DNA of 27,904 nt from a virus: IMG/VR virus record IMGVR_UViG_3300007538_000133, positions 1 through 27,904 of that record. The stretch is one strand, 5' to 3'. The translations under genes were made by a program, and so were the position numbers. The notes beneath the pieces were generated by a model. It saw only the letters and a program-made list of their open reading frames with translations. It did no database searches and was not told where the DNA came from. This document shows positions 20,746 to 27,525 of this stretch, piece after piece. Each line of letters begins with the position of its first letter. The stretch's first letter is position 1.

Positions 20746-21654
20746 TTACGCAGCGCCGGGGGAGCCGTAGATACCCAGCGGGTCCGACACGCCAAAGCTG
20801 TAACGCTCGCGGGCCTTGTAGCGGACGTTGCCGGTATCGAAGTCGCCATCCATCGACGTGGCCAGCGGGGTCCGCACAAAGTGCTTCATGCCGTTGGGGA
20901 TGTCGGTGGTGAGGAACCATGCGTCGTTGTCAGTGAAATAGTGGTTGACACTGTACCCTTCCGGGATCGACCCATTCGACTTCAGGGCGTTGAGATCGTT
21001 GTCGGCGGTACCGACGCGGAGCTCAGTCTGCAGCAGACGGGTAGCAACGAACATGAGGGCTGGCGGAACGAGCAGCTTGCGTGGGCGAGCAGCGATCAGG
21101 AGACCGCGTTCGTCGACGTAGCCCGCGATGTCAATCACGGCCTGTTCAAGCGAGGTTTCGTTCAGGTCCGACGCAACCGAAGGACGGTTTGCGTTGACGG
21201 TACCGGCCACTGTCGGGTGCGCGGTCGAGAACAAGGTGACGCCATCGCCCGAGGTGAACGAGGTGAAACCGGTGTTCAGCAGCGAGGCTGCCTTGACCTG
21301 CTTGGTGTACGCCATGGCACGTGCGAGCGCCTTGGTGTAGCGAGCCGACAGCGAGTCATACAGGTTGTCTTCCATCGCTTCTTCAGTGATGGAGAAACCC
21401 ATAGCCACCGTCTCGTGCGTATAGCGAGCGGTGAACGACTCTTGCGCGTTGTCGTAGGCGATAGCCGCGCCTTCAGCCTTGGTCGGCGCAGCGCCGAAGC
21501 CTGAAAGTTTGACTTCTTCCTCGAACGAACGCTCGGAGTTTTCGGTCTCGTAGATTTCCGCATGCTCGTTGTCGTAGGAGTCATACTCCATACCAAACAA
21601 AGCATTCAGACCGGGGAGTAGCTCTTTAAGGAGCTGGGAGCGTGAAATAGCCAT
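20746..21654 (-). CDS. Major capsid protein, 302 aa
   Basis: The length, position after the scaffold and a strong terminator directly downstream identify the major coat protein. Motifs resemble HK97-fold major head proteins of the Mu gpT kind: FTARYTHETVAMGFSITEEA, the helix ARYTKALARAMAYTKQVKA (spine helix), then DGVTLFSTAHP and RPRKLLVPPALMFVATRLLQ. The C-terminus includes HYFTDNDAWFLTTDIPNG and YSFGVSDPLG. AAGGAGG lies seven bases upstream of ATG 21654, the strongest ribosome site in the window, consistent with high expression. No cleavable N-terminal scaffold domain is apparent, in line with the separate scaffold gene. Confidence 0.9.
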   Translation of the reverse strand: MAISRSQLLKELLPGLNALFGMEYDSYDNEHAEIYETENSERSFEEEVKLSGFGAAPTKAEGAAIAYDNAQESFTARYTHETVAMGFSITEEAMEDNLYDSLSARYTKALARAMAYTKQVKAASLLNTGFTSFTSGDGVTLFSTAHPTVAGTVNANRPSVASDLNETSLEQAVIDIAGYVDERGLLIAARPRKLLVPPALMFVATRLLQTELRVGTADNDLNALKSNGSIPEGYSVNHYFTDNDAWFLTTDIPNGMKHFVRTPLATSMDGDFDTGNVRYKARERYSFGVSDPLGIYGSPGAA

Positions 21655-21666
21655 GAGTCAGCCTCC

Positions 21667-22263
21667 TTATGCCACGCCAAGACCGGCAGTGTACGCGTGC
21701 GACGACGGATTGAACTTAACAATCACGTCGGTGTAAGCGTCACCAACAGCCGAGGAAGTGCTGGCCACGAAGTCGACCACTTTGAAAGCAATCGTCGCCG
21801 TAGTTGCACCGGTTGCCACGTCGAGCGAAATGCGCGAGTTGCCCGTTGCAGTGGAACCTGCGGTCTGGTTGACTGCATAGTTCGTGTGCAAAGTCGCCTG
21901 CGCAAGCGTGGTATCGGCTTGGATCATGAACAGCGCGTTCGGATCGTCGACGATAAACGCAACTGCGTCAGACGCTACCGTGCCCGTGGGCCAGTAGTTC
22001 GAGTTGCGAAGCCCGGATACGGCGTCGGTGTAGGAGCAGCCTACAAAAACACCAATCGTGCCAGCGGGGAACGGATCGGCAGCAGTGCCGACGTTGGTCA
22101 CCTTCGTGATGGTGCCGTCCGTGTGGACCTGCACAATGTCACCGTTGAAGATGTTGGCCGCGTAGCCCGAAGCAATCTTGATTTGGCGGGTCGATCCTGC
22201 AAAAGGGCGACCACCAATCAGATTGACCGGACGCAGGCCATAGGGAGCGGCAGTAGAAGCCAT
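21667..22263 (-). CDS. Probable capsid decoration / structural protein, 198 aa
   Basis: A beta-rich, Ala/Thr/Gly-rich protein beginning MASTAAPYGLRPVNLIGGRP. Sequence features include ANIFNGDIVQVHTDGTI, FVGCSYTDAVSGLRNSNYWP, AFIVDDPNALFMIQADTTL and a C-terminal SSAVGDAYTDVIVKFNPSSH. Proteins with this N-terminus commonly sit immediately before the major capsid gene in aquatic phages and are annotated as structural. AAGGAG is six bases upstream of the ATG. It probably stabilises the capsid surface, but the family assignment is by memory and location. Confidence 0.8.
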   Translation of the reverse strand: MASTAAPYGLRPVNLIGGRPFAGSTRQIKIASGYAANIFNGDIVQVHTDGTITKVTNVGTAADPFPAGTIGVFVGCSYTDAVSGLRNSNYWPTGTVASDAVAFIVDDPNALFMIQADTTLAQATLHTNYAVNQTAGSTATGNSRISLDVATGATTATIAFKVVDFVASTSSAVGDAYTDVIVKFNPSSHAYTAGLGVA

Positions 22264-22292
22264 GGTTCTCTCCTTGTTGCGTCAAATGGCAA

Positions 22293-22736
22293 TTACTTGC
22301 CAAAACTCGTCCGCGATGCGCGCTCTGGTTTCAAGACAGGCATACGCGGATCAGATTCGCGGAGATAGTTTCGATCCACAGAATCAATCTGATTCTTGGC
22401 CTTTTGAGCCATCTGGTCGTTACGATCTTCCACAATTTCGGTCGGGATGGAGCACAGAAGCAGGCCACCCACCTCGATGTTGCCCTTGAAACGTGAATCC
22501 ACGTCGGACATCACCATAAGCTCGGGATGGTCTTCAGCACGTACCGGAGTATATCCCTCACGGAAGCGCATGGAAACATTTCGGTTGTCTGCATCACCAA
22601 GGGTAGCGGTGCGAATCCAGCGGAAGCTCAGGCCTGCGCGAGGTTCGGGGGTGGGCAGAGCCGACGGTTGTTGCCACAAGCGTTTGCGTTCACCCGCTTC
22701 GCGGGTTTCTTGGGTGCGTGGGGTCCGGTCAGCCAT
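22293..22736 (-). CDS. Conserved hypothetical protein of the head module, 147 aa
   Basis: The protein is rich in charged residues and Pro near the N-terminus (TPRTQETREAGERKRLWQQP). A mixed core follows: FRWIRTATLGDADNRNVSMR, FREGYTPVRAEDHPELMVM and KGNIEVGGLLLCSIPTEIVE. It ends with a helix (EDRNDQMAQKAKNQIDSVDR) and a basic tail. The ATG overlaps the scaffold stop by eight bases, so it is probably translated together with the scaffold. No known catalytic motif is visible. A head-assembly or minor capsid role is inferred from the location. Confidence 0.8.
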   Translation of the reverse strand: MADRTPRTQETREAGERKRLWQQPSALPTPEPRAGLSFRWIRTATLGDADNRNVSMRFREGYTPVRAEDHPELMVMSDVDSRFKGNIEVGGLLLCSIPTEIVEDRNDQMAQKAKNQIDSVDRNYLRESDPRMPVLKPERASRTSFGK

Positions 22737-23649
22737 TGATCTGGTCCTTTAGTAGTTGCGCCGCATATCGTTCAGGTGTCAAACCCAGCCGCTTGGCGAG
22801 AGCAACTTGGGTTGAGGTAAGCCTCACTTTGCGTGGATTTGTCGAGCTGCGAGCAGCCGGTGCCACCACGTTGGCGGTTTTTCGTGGCCCTGCGTCTACC
22901 TCATGCGTAGAGCCCGCGAATTTCTCGGGGAAGCGCTTACGCATCCCTTCGTTGATCTTATCATAGTACGTTTGTGTGTTTGGATCAACACCACTACGTA
23001 CTAGGCGCTCGTGGAGCCCATAAGCGGCCCCAGTCATCTCTTCGTCAGTGCCAAACCACTCGTTATCCACCAACCACGTGCGCTGCTGCTCGTTGAGCTG
23101 AGGGACTTGTGGTTGCTGTGCCATACGCTGCTGGTAGGCCTGCTGGAGCTGCTCGGGCCCGTACTGGGGCTGGACTGCCTGTGGTCGCCAATTCTGCACC
23201 CGCTGCAGGTCGTTCTGCGACCGCATCAGCTTCTGCTGGGCTTCGACCAAGGCATCGGCGTCTCCGGCCTCATACGCCTGTTTGTATTCCCGCTTGGCCT
23301 GAGCGATCTCAGACTCGTACCGCGCTTTTGCGTTCTCGATGACGCTGGTCTGGCCCTGAGACAGCCGTTGGCTGAGCTGTTTGTTCTCTTCGGCAGCGCG
23401 CTGGGCGTACGAGATAGCCTCTTCGCGCAGGCGGATGGCCTCTTCCTTCTGGCGGGCAGCCTCGTGGTACTCGAATTTCAGCTGCTTGATGCGTTTTTGC
23501 ACCGATTCACTGTACTTCTCGACCTCGTCATCGTCGGGGACGTCGGCCTTGTGGTCTTCGGGCAACCGGGGCTTCTTCTCGGCGGGAATATCATCCACCA
23601 CCTCGAGCTCGAAGTCGTCGTCATCGTTGGTGTTTTCGTTGGTATTCAT
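22729..23649 (-). CDS. Capsid scaffolding protein, 306 aa
   Basis: The organisation is typical of podophage scaffolds. Residues 1-45 are very acidic (NTNENTNDDDDFELEVVDDI). Residues about 50-150 form a long charged coiled coil (KRIKQLKFEYHEAARQKEEA; KARYESEIAQAKREYKQAYE). A Gln/Pro-rich linker follows, then a conserved-looking helical part (TWLVDNEWFGTDEEMTGAAY). The last 33 residues are a basic helix (VRLTSTQVALAKRLGLTPER) like those that bind coat protein. GAGGG lies eight bases before the ATG, and only two bases separate it from the co-chaperonin stop. It would guide coat assembly and then leave the capsid. Confidence 0.85.
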   Translation of the reverse strand: MNTNENTNDDDDFELEVVDDIPAEKKPRLPEDHKADVPDDDEVEKYSESVQKRIKQLKFEYHEAARQKEEAIRLREEAISYAQRAAEENKQLSQRLSQGQTSVIENAKARYESEIAQAKREYKQAYEAGDADALVEAQQKLMRSQNDLQRVQNWRPQAVQPQYGPEQLQQAYQQRMAQQPQVPQLNEQQRTWLVDNEWFGTDEEMTGAAYGLHERLVRSGVDPNTQTYYDKINEGMRKRFPEKFAGSTHEVDAGPRKTANVVAPAARSSTNPRKVRLTSTQVALAKRLGLTPERYAAQLLKDQING

Positions 23650-23651
23650 GG

Positions 23652-24017
23652 TTAGGCCCTCGTATAGCCGCGTGGGTCGCTTACAACAGCTTCCACGGTG
23701 TCGTCGTTGATGATACGAAATTCTTTTCCGCCGATCTTAAATCGGGTTCCGGAGTAAGAGCGGAAGATCACGAAGTCGCCCTCTTTGCACCACGGCCCCG
23801 TCGGGAACCGATCAGCGTCCGCGTAGGCCTCTGCCCCGACCTTCAGCACGAAGCCGATGATAGACGCGGTGTCCTCTGCGGATTTCAGTTTGTCGGGCAT
23901 ATAGACCCCACCCTCGGTCTTCTCGTCGACCCCTAGCGTGGCGATCAGTACCCGATACCCCTTGGGTTCGGGCAGTTTGTGGGCGATTTTCTCGTCCACC
24001 TCAGTCGGTGTATACAT
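23652..24017 (-). CDS. GroES-like co-chaperonin, 121 aa
   Basis: Cpn10 hallmarks are present in order: PKGYRVLIATLG near the N-terminus (residues 18-29), the mobile-loop region DEKTEGGVYMPDKLKS (31-46) with GGVYM in place of the GroES GGIVL, IIGFVLKVG (53-61), a roof-type insertion, WCKEGDFVIFRSYSG (76-90), and TRFKIGGKEFRIINDDTVEAV (91-111). The length is slightly above that of bacterial GroES. It should cap host GroEL during folding of phage proteins, probably the capsid protein, as T4 gp31 does; no GroEL gene is visible. The ATG at 24017 is preferred because AGAGGG lies six bases upstream, whereas it abuts the ATG at 24023. The gene sits between portal and scaffold. Confidence 0.9.
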   Translation of the reverse strand: MYTPTEVDEKIAHKLPEPKGYRVLIATLGVDEKTEGGVYMPDKLKSAEDTASIIGFVLKVGAEAYADADRFPTGPWCKEGDFVIFRSYSGTRFKIGGKEFRIINDDTVEAVVSDPRGYTRA

Positions 24018-24043
24018 ACGCATCCCTCTTCGCGCAGCGATTT

Positions 24044-24104
24044 AGGCTCGCCGTAGCCTGCCCCGGACCACCCGGGGATATGTAGACCCGTTACAGGTCT
24101 ACAT
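24044..24104 (-). promoter_or_regulatory. Three back-to-back stem-loops ahead of the co-chaperonin gene
   Basis: In minus-strand RNA, stem 1 (24104-24080) pairs AUGUAGACC with GGUCUACAU around seven bases and includes the stop codon of the 60-residue gene. Stem 2 (24077-24061) pairs CCCCGG with CCGGGG around GUGGU. Stem 3 (24059-24044) pairs AGGCU with AGCCU around ACGGCG. Gaps between them are only two and one bases. No U-run follows, so this is not an ordinary terminator; it may be a structured leader, an attenuator or a processing element. Confidence 0.65.
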
Positions 24105-24273
24105 GCCGTTCGATCATCTCCTCCAGATCGCTCTCGACGGCGCTAAACGCCTCGATCCGACCTACGATTCGATAATACCCCTCGATGTTCTGGGCGGACC
24201 CAACAGCGAGGTATTCTTTGAGTTGCTCCCGGTACTCACGTACCTTCTTTCGGAGGAGTTGAAGTTCGTCCAA
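24091..24273 (-). CDS. Small coiled-coil protein, 60 aa
   Basis: A short, almost fully helical charged protein: MDELQLLRKKVREYREQLKE, a short break, then EGYYRIVGRIEAFSAVESDL and an end MIERHVDL. It overlaps the last 38 bases of the portal gene in another frame. A reading frame of this type in this place recurs after portal genes in aquatic podophages. It may form a small coiled coil linked to head assembly; no function is known to me. Its stop codon lies in the loop of a 9-bp stem. Confidence 0.75.
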   Translation of the reverse strand: MDELQLLRKKVREYREQLKEYLAVGSAQNIEGYYRIVGRIEAFSAVESDLEEMIERHVDL

Positions 24274-26767
24274 AGTTTGCTCCCATAGCCAAATCGGCGG
24301 CGATCTTTACGCCTAGCTTAGCGCCCTCAATCTTTTCGTTCCGAGAAGCCGCGTCAAGCTGCGAGGCCATTCTGGCGCTGATGTTTGCTGCATCGCGTTG
24401 CATATCCGCATCCAGCCGGTCCTTCTTGATCTCCATCTCGCCCGCCCGGGTCGCGGAGTCCATCTTGAAGCGCTCGACCTCGAGCAGGGCGTTGTGCCGG
24501 GCGATGTCTTCTTTGAGCTTGACCTCACGAGCCTTGAGCTCCAGCTCCGCTTTCTGGATTTGCGTGAGTGGGTCTTGGGCCTGCTGCTGGGCCTGCTGCT
24601 GGGCGGCCTCGGCTTGGTTCCCTTTGAGGAGCTTGTCGGCGGCCAGCGCGGCCATCCGCGATACCTCGAGCTCGACATCCTCAGGCAGCGTAGCCTCTGG
24701 GTCAGGCAGTTCGGTCCCCAAGCGCTTCTGGATTTCCATGCGGTACTGCATGGCGATGTGCTCGGTGACGTGCGAGGACAGCGCGTTCTGGATAGCGCTT
24801 GCGAACGGAGACTGCCCGACCATCTGCTGAATTTTCGGGTCTTGGGCCATAGCCATGTGGACCTGAATATGCGCTGCGTGGTCTTGGTACATAAACGCTT
24901 TGACCGGCGCTTGCTTCAACATGGCCATGTTCTCGGTCACAGGGTCCGCCGGTTTGATGTCCTCCGGCAGCTTGATGATGTCGTCGGCGTCTTGGATACC
25001 CAAGACCTCCAGCATCTGCCGGTGCAGTTTGCCCATGTCGTAGAGCTGCGGAGCCTGCTGAGCCAGCTGCAGGGCAGACTGATACTGCATCACGCGCTGG
25101 GCCATGGTGGCCGCATTCGGGTCCGAGACTGGAATGATCCCCACCCGGCCGTCAAAGTCTTCGGTCCGGTTGAAAATCTGGGTGTCTTCTTTGTCGTCCG
25201 CATCCGCAAGAGGGTATGCGTACGTGGGCGGCATGTAGTCGTGGATCACGCGAGCAATCAGGCGCAGCTCGTTCTTCATGGCGGCGTGCAGGCGAGCCTG
25301 TACGCCAGACATAACCTTCAGGGACCGCTCCAACAGGGCCAAGGTGGTCCCTACAGGAGCTTCCGAGTTCATGTTCCCCACCTGAACATCGGCTACGGAG
25401 CCGATACGGCGGCCCTCTTCAACCACATTTCCGAGGAGTTGGTACAGGACAGCCGACGGTTCTTTGTACGGCAGGAACGTGATTGAATCCCGAATAGCCC
25501 CGCCCGGGATGTCCACGTCGCGGAACTCGCCCGGCATGATGGGCGTATCGTCGCCGCGAATACGCATGCCCCGAGCTTTCAGGCCGCCCGGGAGGTTCGA
25601 CAGCGTGCCCGCGTCAATAAGCTGGCGCATGATGGAGGTCGCAGACTTTGCCAAGCCGCCAATCAGGTGGATCAACCCGGTTCCGTAGAAGCCAAGGCCG
25701 GGCAGGTACTTGTAGTGCACGAAGTGCATTTGCTTGCGCTTGCGCTCGTCGCTCTCGTCCCAATTCCGGCGGATGGATAGGATCGTGCGAGAGCTCTTGT
25801 CGATAGTTACGACGTGGGGCCGGGCAATGCCGTCGGGGTCATCAAACTCCTCCGGCATATTGAGGTCTACGTGCATCTCGAGGAGGGTATGCCGGTCGTC
25901 GTCGTCAATTCCGGCCTCTTCCCCGTCCAGATCGTCGTACTTCTCTTGGATGTCCGAGATGTCGGTCGTAGGCGCAGGCAGATCGACGTCGCGGTAGAAC
26001 CCGCTGAGCTGCAGCTTCAAAATCTCGTTCGGGGTCTTCTTCATGATGTGCGTGTAGCGCGGGCACGTGGGCAGGTCCGCAGCGCCGTACGCCACGACAA
26101 AGTCCTCCACCGGCACAAACATGGCGACCGGTCGCTCGCGAAGGGGGTCAAAATACACCTTCTTGAAGGCAGACCCGGCAATAGGGAGGCGGAACAGCAG
26201 CTGCTCCAGCTCGTCCCGGTACTCCGTCATTTCCTCGGTAAGCTGATAGTTCAGCTCGTTGCGCACGCGTTCAGCCTGCCGAAACTTGTCCGGGGTGACT
26301 TTTCCCATAATCTGCGTCTTCGCGGGCCCCGAAGCGGGAAAAATCTCTCCCATAGACTGTGCTTGGAACCGCACGACGGCCTCGGTCAAGAGGGGGTGAA
26401 AGACCCCCGACGCGCCCTGCCATGGCTGGCTACGCTCTTCGACCTTGAACCCCAGCAGGTCCAGCCCCTTCATGTAGGCGGTGGCCCACTCCTTGCGGGA
26501 CCGGCGGTCTGCTTCAAACTCAGCGACGAGCTCGCTGGCCATGCTGTCCAGTGTTGCCTCGTCGATCACCTCCGCGAGGTTGTCGCCATGCTCAAGACCT
26601 GCAACCTCATCGGTCATGTCGCCGGTAAAGTCGAGGATGAGCCCCCCATCGTCCGTCTCAATAGAGATAGCGTCCGGGTTGACGATCTCCAGCTGCATGC
26701 CAGAACTATCGCCCCCAAGGTCTTCCTGTGCGAGATCAAAGGGCTGCTGCATCTTCTCGATAGCCAT
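24236..26767 (-). CDS. Portal protein, 843 aa
   Basis: The portal forms the 12-fold ring at the unique capsid vertex through which DNA is packaged and to which the tail binds. Podophage-type features: an N-terminal acidic region; RRSRKEWATAYMKGLDLLGF and ERSQPWQGASGVFHPLLTEA (about residues 88-130); FRLPIAGSAFKKVYFDPLRE; IRRNWDESDERKRKQMHFVH; YKYLPGLGFYGTGLIHLIGG; and the long wing/stem helices that follow. Residues about 700-830 are a Gln-rich coiled coil (QAEAAQQQAQQQAQDPLTQI). The length is at the upper end for podophage portals because of this C-terminal extension. AAGGAA lies five bases before the ATG. Confidence 0.88.
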   Translation of the reverse strand: MAIEKMQQPFDLAQEDLGGDSSGMQLEIVNPDAISIETDDGGLILDFTGDMTDEVAGLEHGDNLAEVIDEATLDSMASELVAEFEADRRSRKEWATAYMKGLDLLGFKVEERSQPWQGASGVFHPLLTEAVVRFQAQSMGEIFPASGPAKTQIMGKVTPDKFRQAERVRNELNYQLTEEMTEYRDELEQLLFRLPIAGSAFKKVYFDPLRERPVAMFVPVEDFVVAYGAADLPTCPRYTHIMKKTPNEILKLQLSGFYRDVDLPAPTTDISDIQEKYDDLDGEEAGIDDDDRHTLLEMHVDLNMPEEFDDPDGIARPHVVTIDKSSRTILSIRRNWDESDERKRKQMHFVHYKYLPGLGFYGTGLIHLIGGLAKSATSIMRQLIDAGTLSNLPGGLKARGMRIRGDDTPIMPGEFRDVDIPGGAIRDSITFLPYKEPSAVLYQLLGNVVEEGRRIGSVADVQVGNMNSEAPVGTTLALLERSLKVMSGVQARLHAAMKNELRLIARVIHDYMPPTYAYPLADADDKEDTQIFNRTEDFDGRVGIIPVSDPNAATMAQRVMQYQSALQLAQQAPQLYDMGKLHRQMLEVLGIQDADDIIKLPEDIKPADPVTENMAMLKQAPVKAFMYQDHAAHIQVHMAMAQDPKIQQMVGQSPFASAIQNALSSHVTEHIAMQYRMEIQKRLGTELPDPEATLPEDVELEVSRMAALAADKLLKGNQAEAAQQQAQQQAQDPLTQIQKAELELKAREVKLKEDIARHNALLEVERFKMDSATRAGEMEIKKDRLDADMQRDAANISARMASQLDAASRNEKIEGAKLGVKIAADLAMGANFGRTSTPPKEGT

Positions 26768-26776
26768 AGTGGTTCC

Positions 26777-27514
26777 TTACCTGCTCATGCGGCTGGCCAG
26801 CAAAGCCCCCAGCCCTGAGTTCATCATGGGGGGCCGCCGCTGACCACCCTTAGCACTGCGTGGAGCCGGTTGCATAGGGGCCTGCGGGACCCTCTGCATC
26901 TGCTGCAACTGCGCCTGCATGGATGCTCGATCTGGCTGCTGCATAGGGTTCTGCGGGGCCAGCTGCTGACCGGGCTGTATCTGCATCTGCTGCTGCATCT
27001 GCGCCCGCTGCTGCATCTGCGCGTTCATCTCCTGCAGTTCGGCAGTACTCATGCCCGCATACGGGTTCGGTGGCTGGTTCGGCGTGGGGCCTACCTGCAT
27101 TCCTGCTTGGCGGGCTTGCATCTGCGGTATCTGCGGGGTGCCGTAGTATTGTGTCGCCTGCTGCATAGGGTCCTGCGGGGCCAGCTGCTGCTGCATCTGC
27201 ATCTGCTGCTGCATCTGCTGTTGATATGAGTTCATCTGCGCGTTCATCTGCTGCAGTTCGGCCGTACTCATGCCCGCATACGGGTTCGGTGGCTGGTTCG
27301 GCGTGGGGCCTACCTGCATCCCTGCTTGGCGGGCTTGCATCATGGCAAGCTGCTCTGGTGCCTGCGGCGTGTTCGCCAACAGAGCGCCCTTACCGCTCCG
27401 GCCGGGCTGTGCCTGCGGCGTCGGTTGTGGCTGCATCGGCATGCCCTTACCGCTCCGGCCGGGCTGTGCCTGCGGCGTCGGTTGTGATTGCGATCCGTAG
27501 GTTCCTGATCCCAT
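26777..27514 (-). CDS. Met/Gln/Pro-rich low-complexity protein, 245 aa
   Basis: Start at ATG 27514: GAGGAG lies seven bases upstream and overlaps the stop of the preceding gene, whereas an earlier TTG would lie within that site. The protein is dominated by Gln, Met, Pro and Ala. It contains a doubled PTPQAQPGRSGKG block near the N-terminus and two copies of QARQAGMQVGPTPNQPPNPY followed by AGMSTAELQ, separated by Met/Gln runs. The C-terminus is basic (APRSAKGGQRRPPMMNSG). No catalytic or membrane motif is seen. Its place directly before the portal suggests a head or packaging accessory, unproven. Confidence 0.82.
   Translation of the reverse strand: MGSGTYGSQSQPTPQAQPGRSGKGMPMQPQPTPQAQPGRSGKGALLANTPQAPEQLAMMQARQAGMQVGPTPNQPPNPYAGMSTAELQQMNAQMNSYQQQMQQQMQMQQQLAPQDPMQQATQYYGTPQIPQMQARQAGMQVGPTPNQPPNPYAGMSTAELQEMNAQMQQRAQMQQQMQIQPGQQLAPQNPMQQPDRASMQAQLQQMQRVPQAPMQPAPRSAKGGQRRPPMMNSGLGALLASRMSR
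27017..27340 (-). repeat. Two 105-bp near-identical direct repeats in the low-complexity gene
   Basis: Copies at 27017-27121 and 27236-27340 differ at three of 105 positions. They encode the doubled block MQARQAGMQVGPTPNQPPNP and the following AGMSTAELQ part. Near identity at silent sites points to recent duplication or gene conversion. Confidence 0.92.
27386..27486 (-). repeat. Two perfect 44-bp direct repeats
   Basis: Identical copies at 27386-27429 and 27443-27486, 13 bases apart, encode the two PTPQAQPGRSGKG blocks near the N-terminus of the 245-residue protein. Confidence 0.95.
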
Positions 27515-27525
27515 GCTGGGGCTCC

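Noticed and set aside
24018-24023. Earlier ATG (24023) for the co-chaperonin
   Set aside because: The AGAGGG ribosome site abuts this ATG; the ATG at 24017 has correct six-base spacing.
24398-25486. 362-codon and neighbouring 334-codon (25814-26818) plus-strand frames
   Set aside because: Both are antisense to the portal gene, in GC-rich codons, with shadow-type Leu/Arg/Val/His composition.
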